In this document: piece by piece, positions 35,060 through 44,255 of the stretch | How positions within the stretch are numbered: position 1 is the stretch's first letter | Layout: each line of letters begins with the position of its first letter | DNA from: Bacteroidota bacterium | Lineage (GTDB): Bacteria; Bacteroidota; Bacteroidia; UKL13-3 | Direction: 5' to 3' | Assembly: GCA_027488905.1 (NCBI GenBank) | Contig: JAIYAT010000010.1 | Coordinates: 147,061-211,060, forward strand | Length of the DNA stretch: 64,000 bases | Notes under the pieces: generated by a model | What the model was told of the DNA's origin: nothing | What the model saw: the letters and a program-made list of their open reading frames with translations, nothing else | Database searches by the model: none | Position numbers and translations under genes: made by a program

Positions 35060-35941
35060 TTAAATTTGATGCTTGTATCTGCTTAAAATACCTAAGGGCA
35101 GCTGTATACCAGATTTAGCTTGTAGGTAAAGTTCACCATTTTCTAAGCTCTTTGCCTCTTTAAAATTTCTTTGAACTAAGTTTTGAACCAATAAAGAACT
35201 TAACCCTAATGAATAAACATTGAGGATTAAAAAGTGTTGTTTAGGTTCCAAAAGTTGGGCAACATCTTGCAGCATTTCATTGATGCTATCTTCTAATTGC
35301 CATCTTTCGCCACTTGCTCCAATACCGTATGCGGGCGGATCTAGAATGATGCCATGATAAGTTTTTCCTCGTTTAACTTCTCTTTTAACAAATTTCAATG
35401 CGTCCTCAACTACCCAACGAATATTCTCCAATTTAGAAGATTCCATGTTCTCTCTGCTCCAAGAAATAACCTGTTTCACAGAATCCACATGTGTTACGTC
35501 TGCACCTGCTGCCTTCGCTGCAATGCTGGCCCCACCTGTGTAAGCAAATAGGTTCAAAAACCTAGGGGTTTCTTCAGTTATTTTACTTAGGTTAGCGTGA
35601 ATGTAATCCCAATTATTAGCCTGTTCTGGGAATATACCAACATGCTTGAATGAGGTTAAGGATAAATTGAACATCAATTTATAGTCATCCCCATCATAGG
35701 GCAATTGCCATTTTGTAGGTAGTTTATTTGGGTTGATCCAATCTCCATTATGGCTTCCTTTTTGTTTAAAGGTAATCGGACTTAACTTTTTCCATTCAAT
35801 TTCTGGCCAAACTCTATCCCATAAAGCCTGTGGTTCTGGCCTTCTTAAAATTAGCTTTCCAAAACGCTCTAATTTCTCAAAATTGCCACAATCTAGCAAT
35901 TCATATTCTTTCCAATTACTTGGTGTAAAAGTTTGTATCAT
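35060..35941 (-). CDS. Class I SAM-dependent methyltransferase (RlmI-like)
   Basis: This 293-residue Rossmann methyltransferase has SAM-binding motif I FLNLFAYTGGASIAAKAAGA (about 150-170), acidic VTHVDSVKQ, and the target-base motif ILDPPAYG (about 220), the NPPY/DPPAF type of nucleic-acid methyltransferases. The overall order is like the C-terminal catalytic half of the 23S rRNA m5C enzyme RlmI, but without an N-terminal PUA domain, so the substrate may differ. It overlaps the upstream rnz stop by 4 nt (ATGA), a sign of coupling with an RNA-processing gene. Confidence 0.85.
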   Translation of the reverse strand: MIQTFTPSNWKEYELLDCGNFEKLERFGKLILRRPEPQALWDRVWPEIEWKKLSPITFKQKGSHNGDWINPNKLPTKWQLPYDGDDYKLMFNLSLTSFKHVGIFPEQANNWDYIHANLSKITEETPRFLNLFAYTGGASIAAKAAGADVTHVDSVKQVISWSRENMESSKLENIRWVVEDALKFVKREVKRGKTYHGIILDPPAYGIGASGERWQLEDSINEMLQDVAQLLEPKQHFLILNVYSLGLSSLLVQNLVQRNFKEAKSLENGELYLQAKSGIQLPLGILSRYKHQI

Positions 35942-36852
35942 TCTAGCACAAAGGTAGCACCTTCTTGGGCAATTCTAGTATTTGCAAATTCTTCTTTTGC
36001 TTCGTTCAATAATGGCGAAAGATCTTCATACCGTGAAGAAAAATGTCCTATGATTAATTGATTGACATTGGCTTGCTTTGCTACAATTCCAGCTTGTTTG
36101 GCAGTAGTATGCATGGTAACAATTGCACGGTCTAATTTATCATGCATAAAGGTTGCTTCATGGTACAAATAATCTGCATCCTCAATTGATTTTATGACTC
36201 TTTCATCAAAAATGGTATCTGAACAGTATGCATAAGAAATAGGCCTAGAGCTTGCAAGGGTTAATAACTCATTTTTAATTCTAAGTCCATCAGGAGATAA
36301 ATAGTCTTTACCCATTTTTAAGTCATTGTAATGCGTAAAGGGAATTTTGTTCCTTTGGCACGCATCTACATTTAGCTTTTTTAAAATGCTCCTCTCTGCA
36401 AATAAATACCCAATGGTTGGCACCCTATGAAACAATGGAAATGCCTTTACATTAAAGTATAAATTTTCATAGATTATACCTTCTTTATTTGGATCAAGCC
36501 GATGATAAATTAATGGAAATGAAAATGTAGTTTCTGAATACTTGAAAAACACATCTAAAATTTCAAACAACTCAGCAGGACCATAAACATGAACTGGTTG
36601 CAAATGTTTCATCAAATTCATAGACAACAAAAGGCCTGGAAGTCCCAGAATATGGTCGCCATGCACATGACTTATAAATATGTGCGATAGTTTTGAACGT
36701 TTGATTTTGAATCGCTGCAATTGCATTTGTGTACCTTCTCCACAATCAATCAAAATATGATGATCACATATATTTAAATATTGACCGCTTGGATGCCTAT
36801 TTAAGGTAGGGGATGCCGAGCTATTTCCTAATATGGTTACCTCAAATGACAT
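35938..36852 (-). CDS. rnz: Ribonuclease Z
   Basis: This 304-residue beta-lactamase-fold endonuclease matures the 3' ends of tRNAs. The metal motif is SHVHGDHILGLPG (His62, His64, Asp66, His67). Other ligands are in YCSDT and IIGHFSSRY, and the HEATF motif (LYHEATFMHD) is present. Length matches the short bacterial form. It is the middle gene of a three-gene minus-strand operon, 1 nt after the STAS gene and overlapping the methyltransferase. Confidence 0.95.
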   Translation of the reverse strand: MSFEVTILGNSSASPTLNRHPSGQYLNICDHHILIDCGEGTQMQLQRFKIKRSKLSHIFISHVHGDHILGLPGLLLSMNLMKHLQPVHVYGPAELFEILDVFFKYSETTFSFPLIYHRLDPNKEGIIYENLYFNVKAFPLFHRVPTIGYLFAERSILKKLNVDACQRNKIPFTHYNDLKMGKDYLSPDGLRIKNELLTLASSRPISYAYCSDTIFDERVIKSIEDADYLYHEATFMHDKLDRAIVTMHTTAKQAGIVAKQANVNQLIIGHFSSRYEDLSPLLNEAKEEFANTRIAQEGATFVLE

Positions 36853-36853
36853 A

Positions 36854-37222
36854 CTATTCTTCGTCAGATAAAAACTGCTTTTCTAATTGGTCCATAAACA
36901 CATATTCAATGGCTTCATGTTTGGTAGGCACCAAAACAATCCCATTCTCGGCAAAGGTATCCATCCAATTTTCTTTGCCATTAAAACATAAAAGTAAACC
37001 AAGATTTTGATTACAAATTTCAGTGATTTCAGAAATTACTTCAAAAGCAGCGCTATCAAAATCTGTAACGCTATCCAAATCTAAAAGCACATAGCTTATT
37101 GCCTCTTTTTTTTGTTCGGTTTGAACCAAATGGAGTTGATGCCTAGCTTCACCTATATCCAGTCTATGACTGCTTGCTTTGACCACTATATAGTGTTCGG
37201 TTTTTTCCACTGAATCATTCAT
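36854..37222 (-). CDS. STAS-domain protein
   Basis: This 122-residue protein has a STAS/anti-sigma-antagonist-like pattern: YVLLDLDSVTDFDSAAFEVI (residues about 44-65), where spoIIAA-type proteins have DSSG with the phosphorylated Ser, and then LGLLLCFNGKENW. The motif Asp-Ser-Ala-Ala is close but not identical, so phospho-switching may be retained or lost. The gene leads the operon with rnz, an arrangement I recall from other Bacteroidota; how it might affect RNase Z is unknown. It carries a palindrome copy read as VQTE. Confidence 0.7.
   Translation of the reverse strand: MNDSVEKTEHYIVVKASSHRLDIGEARHQLHLVQTEQKKEAISYVLLDLDSVTDFDSAAFEVISEITEICNQNLGLLLCFNGKENWMDTFAENGIVLVPTKHEAIEYVFMDQLEKQFLSDEE
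37128..37137. repeat. Dispersed palindrome GGTTTGAACC, copy 9
   Basis: Flanks are TTC and AAA. In the STAS gene, read on the coding strand as VQTE. Confidence 0.8.
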
Positions 37223-37256
37223 CTTTGCCTCACCTTAAAGGTCGAAAATAAAAAAA

Positions 37257-38024
37257 ATGATGAACAAAACAGCTTTTATTACTGGAGCATCTGCTGGAAT
37301 TGGCGAAGCAACCGCTAAAATATTGGCAGAGAACGGATATAATATTATTTTGGCAGCCCGAAGAAAAGAGCGAATTGATGCACTTTGCATAGAACTTTCT
37401 GCTAAATATAATGTAAAAGCCGCTGCATGCATCTTTGATGTAAGATTAAAAGAGCAGGTGTTTGAAGCCATTGATGCTTTGCCAGAATGGTGCAAGGAGG
37501 TAGATGTGCTAGTGAATAATGCGGGTTTGGCAAGCGGCCTTTCCACATTAGACAAAGGAAGCTTGGACGATTGGGAGCAAATGATTGATACCAATGTGAA
37601 AGGCTTGTTGTATGTAACTAGAAAAATTGCTCCTGGAATGTTGAGTAGAGGGCGCGGCCATATCGTTAATATAGCAAGTATTGCTGGCAAGGAAGTTTAT
37701 GCCAATGGAAATGTTTATTGTTCAACCAAATTTGCAGTAGATGCCTTAAATAAAGGAATGAGAATTGAGTTTTCGGCAGCTCCTGTTAGGGTTACTGGAA
37801 TTTATCCTGGAGCGGTAGAAACAGAATTCTCCTTAGTTCGGTTTAATGGAGATGAAGAAAGAGCAAGAAAGGTGTACGAGGGTTTTGATAGCTTAATGGC
37901 AATCGACATAGCAGATGCAATTTTATATGCAATCACTCGTCCTGCACATGTAAATATTAATGAATTAATAATTATGCCAACTGCACAACCTATTCCAGGG
38001 ATTATTCACCGAAAAATAGATTAG
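37257..38024 (+). CDS. Short-chain dehydrogenase/reductase (YdfG-like)
   Basis: This 255-residue classical SDR has nucleotide-binding [12 protein letters not shown] (residues 9-20), LVNNAGLA (about 86-93), catalytic Ser in IASIAG and Tyr-x3-Lys in VYCSTK, then [18 protein letters not shown] after strand 2 suggests NADP(H) preference. The YdfG/3-hydroxy acid dehydrogenase group oxidises beta-hydroxy acids such as serine or 3-hydroxypropionate; the exact substrate cannot be read. Two adjacent ATGs (37257 and 37260) are possible. The stop overlaps the convergent prfB stop by 4 nt. Confidence 0.9.
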   Translation: MMNKTAFITGASAGIGEATAKILAENGYNIILAARRKERIDALCIELSAKYNVKAAACIFDVRLKEQVFEAIDALPEWCKEVDVLVNNAGLASGLSTLDKGSLDDWEQMIDTNVKGLLYVTRKIAPGMLSRGRGHIVNIASIAGKEVYANGNVYCSTKFAVDALNKGMRIEFSAAPVRVTGIYPGAVETEFSLVRFNGDEERARKVYEGFDSLMAIDIADAILYAITRPAHVNINELIIMPTAQPIPGIIHRKID

Positions 38025-39107
38025 TGACTTGAGTTTTCCATAAGGTAGGCTTTGATAAATTCATCTAAGCCTCCATCCATTACATGCTGCACGTCTGAGG
38101 TTTCAACATCAGTGCGTAAATCTTTCACCAATTTATAGGGGTGAAAAACGTAGTTTCTGATTTGACTGCCCCATTCGATTCTTTTTTTGCCTGCTTCCAC
38201 CATGGCTTTAGCTTCGTTTCGCTTGCGCAATTCAAGCTCGTAAAGCTGAGATTTAATCATCTGCAAAGCTCTTTCTTTATTGCCATTTTGCGAACGCTCA
38301 ACCTGGCAAACTACCACAATTCCACTGGGTTTATGGGTTAATTGAACTTTGGTTTCTACCTTATTAACATTTTGACCACCAGCGCCTCCAGACCTAGAAG
38401 TTTGCATTTCTATATCTGCATCTTTGATTTCAATTTCTATGGTATCATCAATCAAAGGGTAAACATAAACGGAGGCAAAAGAAGTATGTCTTCTGGCATT
38501 TGAGTCGAACGGAGAGATACGCACCAAACGATGCACACCATTTTCTCCTTTTAAGAAGCCATAAGCAAAGTCGCCACTTACTTCAATAGTGCAAGATTTA
38601 ATGCCAGCCCCATCGCCAGCTTGTTCCTCTACTACTTGTGCTTTTAATCCACGCTTGTCTGCATACATAATGTACATGCGCATAAGCATTTCTGCCCAAT
38701 CCTGACTTTCTGTTCCACCAGCGCCAGAATTTATTTGCAGCATGCAGTTCATTTGGTCTTCTTCACCACTCAACATGTTTTTAAATTCAAGCTCTTCAAG
38801 TGATTGCTTGCTTAAAACATATTGTTCCTCAACATCTTCTTCAGTACCTTCTCCTGCCTGGAAAAATTCGTATAGAACAGATAAATCCTCAATAGACTTT
38901 ACAACACCTTCATAGGCATCGGTCCAGATTTTTTTCTGTTTAGTTAATTTCAATAGCTTTTCTGCTTCTTTTGGGTAATCCCAAAAGTCGGGCATTAAGC
39001 TTCTTGCTTCTTCTTCTTTTATATCGAGTAATTTGGTATCAACGTCAAAGATACCTCCTCAGGGCCTCAGCCCTTAATCTCAAATCCTTAAGTTGCTCGC
39101 TAGTCAT
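38021..39107 (-). CDS. prfB: Peptide chain release factor 2 with programmed +1 frameshift
   Basis: RF2 recognises UGA and UAA and releases the peptide. The main frame shows the SPF recognition motif ([15 protein letters not shown]) and GGQ ([13 protein letters not shown], at 38372-38380). That frame alone has only 324 codons from an internal ATG (38995), short for RF2. Upstream on the same strand, ATG 39107 opens [20 protein letters not shown] and then meets an in-frame TGA at 39045-39047. The site reads AGGAGG-TAT-CTT-TGA-C, the classic prfB autoregulatory slippery site. A +1 shift at CTT joins the frames through [17 protein letters not shown] and gives a 361-residue protein, the usual length. 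typA ends 29 nt upstream. Confidence 0.97.
39043..39059 (-). promoter_or_regulatory. prfB: prfB frameshift cassette with internal Shine-Dalgarno
   Basis: On the minus strand AGGAGG (39059-39054), a 3-nt spacer, CTT (39050-39048), TGA (39047-39045) and C (39044). When RF2 is scarce, the UGA is read slowly and the ribosome slips +1, restoring RF2 synthesis. Confidence 0.95.
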
Positions 39108-39136
39108 TGTGTAAGAACAGTTAGATGCTTTAACAA

Positions 39137-40948
39137 TTAAGACATTCCCATAGATGATTTCGCGCGTTTACGTTCGTTTTCATCTAAATGTAACTTACGT
39201 AAACGCAATGAAGTTGGTGTAATTTCTACTAACTCATCTCCCTGAATATACTCCATACATTCTTCTAAAGAGAAGTTGATTTTTGGAGCCATTCTCATCT
39301 TATCATCCGTACCAGAAGCGCGCATGTTAGTTAATTTCTTCTCTTTGGTAATGTTTACAACTAAGTCATCCTGACGATTGGTTTCGCCAATAACTTGACC
39401 CATGTAAATATTTTCTCCAGCTTCAACAAAGAAACGGCCACGGTCTTGCAACTTATCAATAGAATAAGCAATAGCTTTACCCTGCTCACCAGAAATCATA
39501 ACACCACTTCCTCTGTTTGGAATAGTTCCCTTCCAAGGTTCAAAACCTTTAAATCTGTGCGCCATGATTGCTTCACCAGCAGTGGCTGTTAGTACATTGT
39601 TTCTTAAACCAATGATACCTCTAGATGGTATTTCAAATTCAAGGTGGATTAAATCTCCCTTTGGCTCCATCACCAACATATCACCTTTTCTTTGGCTTAC
39701 CAATTCAATTACTTTACCAGAATATTCTTCAGGAACATTCACAGTTAAGATTTCTATTGGCTCACATTTTGCGCCATCAATTTCTTTGATGATAACTTGT
39801 GGCTGTCCAACTTGAAGCTCATATCCTTCTCTGCGCATAGTTTCGATAAGCACAGATAAATGTAGAATTCCTCTACCAAAAACTAAATAAGAATCGGCTG
39901 CATTGGTTTCTTCAACCCTTAAAGCTAAATTCTTTTCTAATTCCTTAAACAAACGATCACGTAAATGTCTTGAGGTTACAAACTTTCCTTCTTTGCCAAA
40001 AAACGGTGAATTGTTAATGGTAAAAAGCATGTTCATAGTTGGCTCATCAATCTTAATTGGAATCAAGCCTTCAGGGTTTTCAAAATCTGCAATGGTATCG
40101 CCAATTTCAAATCCTTCAATACCCATCACAGCACAAATATCTCCTGCTAAAGCTTCTTCAACTTTCAATTTACCTAAACCTTCAAACGTGTAAAGTTCTT
40201 TAATTCTAGATTTTTGAATGCTTCCATCACGCTTAACTATCGACACCGGTTGGTTAACCTTTATGTTTCCTCTTAAAATTCTACCAATCGCAATCCTTCC
40301 AGTAAACGACGAATAATCCAAAGAAGTTATTTGCATTTGAAGAGAACCTTCATGTACAATTGGCGCTGGAATTTCTGAAATAATATCATCCAATAATGGC
40401 GTAAAATCGCTTGAAGGATTTTTCCAATCTCTGCCCATCCAACCCATTTTTGAACTACCATAAACAGTATGGAAATTCAATTGCTCTTCATTGGCTTCAA
40501 GGTTAAAAAATAATTCAAAAACGGCGTCATGAACCTCATCTGGGCGACAGTTTGGTTTATCTACCTTGTTAATTACAACAATTGGTTTTTTACCTAAAGC
40601 CAAAGCTTTTTGCAAAACAAATCTTGTTTGTGGCATTGGGCCTTCAAAAGCATCTACCAATAAAAGTACACCATCCGCCATATTCAATACACGCTCAACC
40701 TCTCCACCAAAGTCACTGTGACCAGGTGTGTCGATGATATTAATTTTGATGCCTTTGTAATTAACTGAAATGTTCTTCGCTAAAATGGTAATCCCACGTT
40801 CACGTTCCAAATCATTGTTATCTAAAATCAGTTCTCCTTTTTCCTGGTTCTCACGGAAAAGTTGTGTCTGATGAATAATTTTGTCTACCAAGGTTGTTTT
40901 TCCATGGTCAACGTGGGCAATAATTGCTATATTTCTGATATTCTGCAT
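39137..40948 (-). CDS. typA: Translational GTPase TypA/BipA
   Basis: This 603-residue ribosome-associated GTPase is of the EF-G family. G1 is [11 protein letters not shown]2 RGITI, G3 [12 protein letters not shown] and G4 NKVDKP. A domain II barrel, domain V and the TypA-specific C-terminal region ([34 protein letters not shown]) follow. It supports 50S assembly and growth under cold or stress. The start is ATG 40948; the frame opens two codons upstream at GTG. A -7 box lies 19 nt upstream. prfB follows 29 nt downstream, so both translation factors may share a transcript. Confidence 0.96.
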   Translation of the reverse strand: MQNIRNIAIIAHVDHGKTTLVDKIIHQTQLFRENQEKGELILDNNDLERERGITILAKNISVNYKGIKINIIDTPGHSDFGGEVERVLNMADGVLLLVDAFEGPMPQTRFVLQKALALGKKPIVVINKVDKPNCRPDEVHDAVFELFFNLEANEEQLNFHTVYGSSKMGWMGRDWKNPSSDFTPLLDDIISEIPAPIVHEGSLQMQITSLDYSSFTGRIAIGRILRGNIKVNQPVSIVKRDGSIQKSRIKELYTFEGLGKLKVEEALAGDICAVMGIEGFEIGDTIADFENPEGLIPIKIDEPTMNMLFTINNSPFFGKEGKFVTSRHLRDRLFKELEKNLALRVEETNAADSYLVFGRGILHLSVLIETMRREGYELQVGQPQVIIKEIDGAKCEPIEILTVNVPEEYSGKVIELVSQRKGDMLVMEPKGDLIHLEFEIPSRGIIGLRNNVLTATAGEAIMAHRFKGFEPWKGTIPNRGSGVMISGEQGKAIAYSIDKLQDRGRFFVEAGENIYMGQVIGETNRQDDLVVNITKEKKLTNMRASGTDDKMRMAPKINFSLEECMEYIQGDELVEITPTSLRLRKLHLDENERKRAKSSMGMS

Positions 40949-40967
40949 ATTCACTTTTAACGGGCTG

Positions 40968-40975
40968 CAAATTTA
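40968..40975 (-). promoter_or_regulatory. -7 box of typA
   Basis: Minus strand TAAATTTG matches TAnnTTTG, 19 nt before the ATG. No convincing -33 TTG. Confidence 0.45.
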
Positions 40976-41130
40976 GTGATTTTCAGACGATTTGCCCGAC
41001 ATGTACACAAGATAAGTTGAACTTTATTAAAAATGTATGCTTAAAAAAATCAAAAATTCTTCGCTGTGTCTACACTTGCAAAGGCTTTTCCAATCTTTTA
41101 CCAATTAGGTTATTTTTATGTAAATTATCA

Positions 41131-41138
41131 TATTTTTG
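41131..41138 (+). promoter_or_regulatory. -7 box of the metal-handling operon
   Basis: TATTTTTG matches TAnnTTTG, 6 nt before the TTG start codon at 41145; the transcript should be leaderless or nearly so. Confidence 0.5.
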
Positions 41139-41144
41139 TAATGC

Positions 41145-41546
41145 TTGAAGAAGTATATAGCCATATTACTCGCATTTTTTTTGTTGCTCTCTCAATTTGG
41201 AGTGCATGCAAAAACCCATTATTGCATGGATAGGCTCACCCATTTAGAATTTTTTGACGGAGCAAATCATACCGATGAAGGTTCTTGTGTTTGTGGCATG
41301 GAATTTAGCAAAACATCTGGATGTTGCCAAGATGTAGAGGTGCATGCAAGTGTAGACGTAGATGGAATCTTATTTCAAAATTTATCCTTACAAAAGCAAT
41401 TTGCTATTCTTTTACCAATTAGTAATCTTTTTGTTTTTCGGTTTGAACCAAATCTAGTTGAAGTAGCTTTTACCCAAACTTTTTTAAAACCCAAGTTTCC
41501 CCCGCAATGGCTAGATTGCTGGGAAGTAACCAAATTGTTAATTTGA
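41145..41546 (+). CDS. HYC_CC_PP family secreted protein
   Basis: This 133-residue exported protein has signal MKKYIAILLAFFLLLSQFGVHA and then exactly the features that name the HYC_CC_PP family: His25-Tyr26-Cys27 (THYCMD), a CVC pair (48, 50), Cys60-Cys61 (SGCCQD) and Pro119-Pro120 (KFPPQW). It probably binds copper or another soft metal in the periplasm; this is inferred from the Cys/His content and the following HMA and TonB receptor genes. The start is TTG 41145, since no in-frame ATG precedes the signal peptide. Confidence 0.8.
   Translation: MKKYIAILLAFFLLLSQFGVHAKTHYCMDRLTHLEFFDGANHTDEGSCVCGMEFSKTSGCCQDVEVHASVDVDGILFQNLSLQKQFAILLPISNLFVFRFEPNLVEVAFTQTFLKPKFPPQWLDCWEVTKLLI
41440..41449. 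repeat. Dispersed palindrome GGTTTGAACC, copy 10
   Basis: Flanks are TTC and AAA. In the HYC_CC_PP gene, read as RFEP. Confidence 0.8.
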
Positions 41547-41622
41547 GATAAAATGATTTTTTCTAACTAATTTAACTTAGTTATTTTATTTCCTTTTTTT
41601 ATTTCAATCAAATTTTCAATTT

Positions 41623-41988
41623 ATGAATAACATTAAAAATCATATCATATTAGTTCTTTTAAGTTTTTGTTTTGTTTCGGTTCAAGCCCAAACCCAAACC
41701 AATAAAGTAGTTACAGATACACTCACCGTTTTTGGCAATTGTGGGATGTGTAAATCACGCATAGAGGCAGCTTTAGACACAAAAGGCATTAAAGCTGCAG
41801 AATGGGACATTCAAACAAAATTATTGGTTGTATCCTACGTGCCTTCAAAAATATCTCTTGAGCAAATCAACCAATTGATAATTTCAGTTGGGCATGATAC
41901 CAATTCGAAAAAAGCCGAGGATGGCGTTTACTCAACCTTACCCGGCTGTTGTAGGTTCAGAGAAAATCCAAATACGCACACCGACTAA
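41623..41988 (+). CDS. Secreted heavy-metal-associated (HMA) domain protein
   Basis: This 121-residue protein has signal MNNIKNHIILVLLSFCFVSVQA and one HMA ferredoxin-like domain (residues about 32-97). The metal site is GNCGMC (Cys40, Cys43), where cytosolic HMA domains have MxCxxC, followed by an LPGCCRFRE tail with two further Cys. It is a candidate periplasmic copper chaperone. Its stop shares one base with the TonB receptor start (TAATG at 41986-41990), so the two proteins are translationally coupled and probably act on the same metal. Confidence 0.85.
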   Translation: MNNIKNHIILVLLSFCFVSVQAQTQTNKVVTDTLTVFGNCGMCKSRIEAALDTKGIKAAEWDIQTKLLVVSYVPSKISLEQINQLIISVGHDTNSKKAEDGVYSTLPGCCRFRENPNTHTD

Positions 41989-44249
41989 TGCGATTTTTAT
42001 TTTTAGGGTTGTTGAGTATATTTTGTTTTACTACATCATATGCTCAACAAACCGCTATGCTTAAAGGTGTAGTGGTGGAAACAACAAGTAAGGGTACCAT
42101 TTCTCCCATTGGCGGTGCCATTATCTATTGGAAGGGAACTTTTTCTGCTGTTAGCTCAGACAGTAATGGTACCTTTCAAATAGCTTTAAGTAAACTAAGT
42201 AGGCAGCTAGTTGTAATTGCCACAGGCTACCAAACTGATACTATTTTTGTGAATGATACCAATAGTTTAAAGGTGCTATTGGTAAGCAAAACTCAATTGA
42301 GCGAAGCACTTGTAACTTATGAGCGCAAGAGTTCAGAGGTTTCATTTATAGATCCTTGGAAAACTACGATTATGAATGAAAAGGAACTTTTTAAGGCAGC
42401 TTGTTGCAATTTAAGTGAAAGTTTCGAAACTAATCCAAGTGTTGATGTTGCATACGCCGACGCTCTAAGTGGAACGAAACAACTTCAAATGTTAGGCTTG
42501 TCTGGACAGTACTTACAAGTTTCTATGGAACAAATTCCAGGTTTAAGAAGCATAGCTAGTACAGCTGGATTGAACACCATTCCCGGTGCTTGGATCAATT
42601 CAATTCAGGTTTCAAAGGGAGTAGGTTCTGTTGTAAATGGTAGCGAAAGTATAAGCGGATTGCTTAATATAGAATTACATAAACCAGATGTGAAAGACAA
42701 ATTACTTTTTAATGCCTATGCTGGGGAAGGTGGCCGATACGAATTAAATGCAGTGGTACCTAATAAAATTGGAGAAGGGTTTTCTCAATCTGTTTTGGCG
42801 CATGTTAATTTAACCTCATTGCGCATGGATAGAAACCAAGATGGTTACCTTGATAATCCATTGGGAAATCAAGTAAACTTAATGTACCGGTTCAAGATTG
42901 ATACTAAAAAAAATTGGGTAATTAATGGTGCTATTCAAGGGGTTTCAGACAAGCGGTTTGGAGGAGAAAATAATTTTGATCCTTCTGCTAATATTGACGG
43001 TGATACACTTTCTCCTTATGGGATTCAAACTTTAAATGAAAGAGTATATGCCTTTGGAAAAGTTGGATATGTATTTCCTAGAAAGAAATACAAAAGTGTT
43101 GGATTACAACTTAATTATACCAATCAAAAACTTTCCAATACTTATGGAATTACAAATTATGATGCAACACAAAATTGGTATTATGGAAATTTGATTTATC
43201 AGTCAATCATTAACAATACAAATCACCGCTTTAGAACAGGCATCACGTTTAGCAATGAAAATACAAATGAGGCTGTTTCCATTTTTAGATTGTTTTCTAA
43301 TACAAGTCAATTCAAGAGAACAGAAAAAGTGATAGGTGCCTATTTTGAATATACTTATACTTGGTATACAAAACTCACGGTAGTTGCAGGCTTAAGAGCA
43401 GACCATCATAATTTGTTTGGCAATTATTTCACGCCTCGACTGCATATTAGATATGCACTAAATGAAGATTTTGTGTTAAGAGCTTCCGCAGGAAAAGGTT
43501 GGCGAACTGCAAACATTTTTGCTGAAAATAGTAGTTTGTTTATCAGTAGCAGAAAATTTAATTGGTTCAATACAAACTTAAACCAAGCAGCTTATGGTTT
43601 TAAACCAGAAGAAGCATGGAATTATGGTTTGAACCTAACATATGATTTCAAACTAAATTATAGAAAAGGAACTTTTAGTGCTGATTATTATTTCACGCAA
43701 TTTGCAAATAGAGTAATTGTAGACCGTGATTTAAGTTTTGATGCAGTTTTGTTATACCAACAATTGGCATTTTCTTCAGGATTGCAATTGCAGTTAGATT
43801 ATTCACCTCTTAGAAGATTAGATGTACGAATAGCATATAGATTTTATGATGTTCAAAGTAAGTTTATACAAGGATGGAGCACAGATCCAATGCTTGCTAA
43901 GCATAGAGGATTTGTTAATCTAGCCTATCAAACAAAAAGTAAATGGGCTTTTGATTTTACATCAAACCTCATTGGGGCAAAAAGACTACCAAGAGCCTAT
44001 GCTGTAACTTCAGAAAAACAAAGCTGGTCTGATTTTTCATTGCCCTTTTGGTTGTTTAATGCTCAAGTAACGAAAAGTTTTAAAAAGCGAGTAGACGTAT
44101 ATTTAGGATGTGAAAACATATTTGATTTTAAACAGTTAAATCCAATAATTAATTCTGATAAACCTTATTCTGCTACTTTCGATGCAACCCTCATTTGGGG
44201 CCCTGTTTTTGGTAGGATGATTTATGGTGGAATACGTTGGCGGTTATAG
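41988..44249 (+). CDS. TonB-dependent receptor of a metal-handling operon
   Basis: This 753-residue outer-membrane receptor has a signal peptide (to about residue 19), a CarboxypepD_reg-like domain (about 22-105), and a plug with KAACCNLSESFETNPSVDVA and SGLLNIEL, then a 22-strand-type barrel. The Cys-Cys pair at the plug start is unusual for TonB receptors and fits copper binding; I recall this variant next to HMA and HYC_CC_PP genes. It would move a metal or metal-chelate across the outer membrane with TonB/ExbBD energy. The direction and the metal are inferred. A palindrome copy lies in the barrel, read as GLN. Confidence 0.88.
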   Translation: MRFLFLGLLSIFCFTTSYAQQTAMLKGVVVETTSKGTISPIGGAIIYWKGTFSAVSSDSNGTFQIALSKLSRQLVVIATGYQTDTIFVNDTNSLKVLLVSKTQLSEALVTYERKSSEVSFIDPWKTTIMNEKELFKAACCNLSESFETNPSVDVAYADALSGTKQLQMLGLSGQYLQVSMEQIPGLRSIASTAGLNTIPGAWINSIQVSKGVGSVVNGSESISGLLNIELHKPDVKDKLLFNAYAGEGGRYELNAVVPNKIGEGFSQSVLAHVNLTSLRMDRNQDGYLDNPLGNQVNLMYRFKIDTKKNWVINGAIQGVSDKRFGGENNFDPSANIDGDTLSPYGIQTLNERVYAFGKVGYVFPRKKYKSVGLQLNYTNQKLSNTYGITNYDATQNWYYGNLIYQSIINNTNHRFRTGITFSNENTNEAVSIFRLFSNTSQFKRTEKVIGAYFEYTYTWYTKLTVVAGLRADHHNLFGNYFTPRLHIRYALNEDFVLRASAGKGWRTANIFAENSSLFISSRKFNWFNTNLNQAAYGFKPEEAWNYGLNLTYDFKLNYRKGTFSADYYFTQFANRVIVDRDLSFDAVLLYQQLAFSSGLQLQLDYSPLRRLDVRIAYRFYDVQSKFIQGWSTDPMLAKHRGFVNLAYQTKSKWAFDFTSNLIGAKRLPRAYAVTSEKQSWSDFSLPFWLFNAQVTKSFKKRVDVYLGCENIFDFKQLNPIINSDKPYSATFDATLIWGPVFGRMIYGGIRWRL
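43626..43635. repeat. Dispersed palindrome GGTTTGAACC, copy 11
   Basis: Flanks are TAT and TAA. In the TonB receptor gene, read as GLN. Confidence 0.75.
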
Positions 44250-44255
44250 ACTTAA

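Noticed and set aside
37235-37690. 151-codon minus-strand frame opposite the SDR
   Set aside because: Shadow of a well-conserved SDR gene.
38021-38995. RF2 as a 324-residue protein starting at the internal ATG
   Set aside because: It lacks the first 37 residues of RF2, and the sequence upstream contains the complete frameshift cassette and the missing N-terminus.
39045-39047. In-frame TGA in prfB as a sequencing error or pseudogene
   Set aside because: AGGAGG-N3-CTT-TGA-C is the conserved regulatory site, not random damage.
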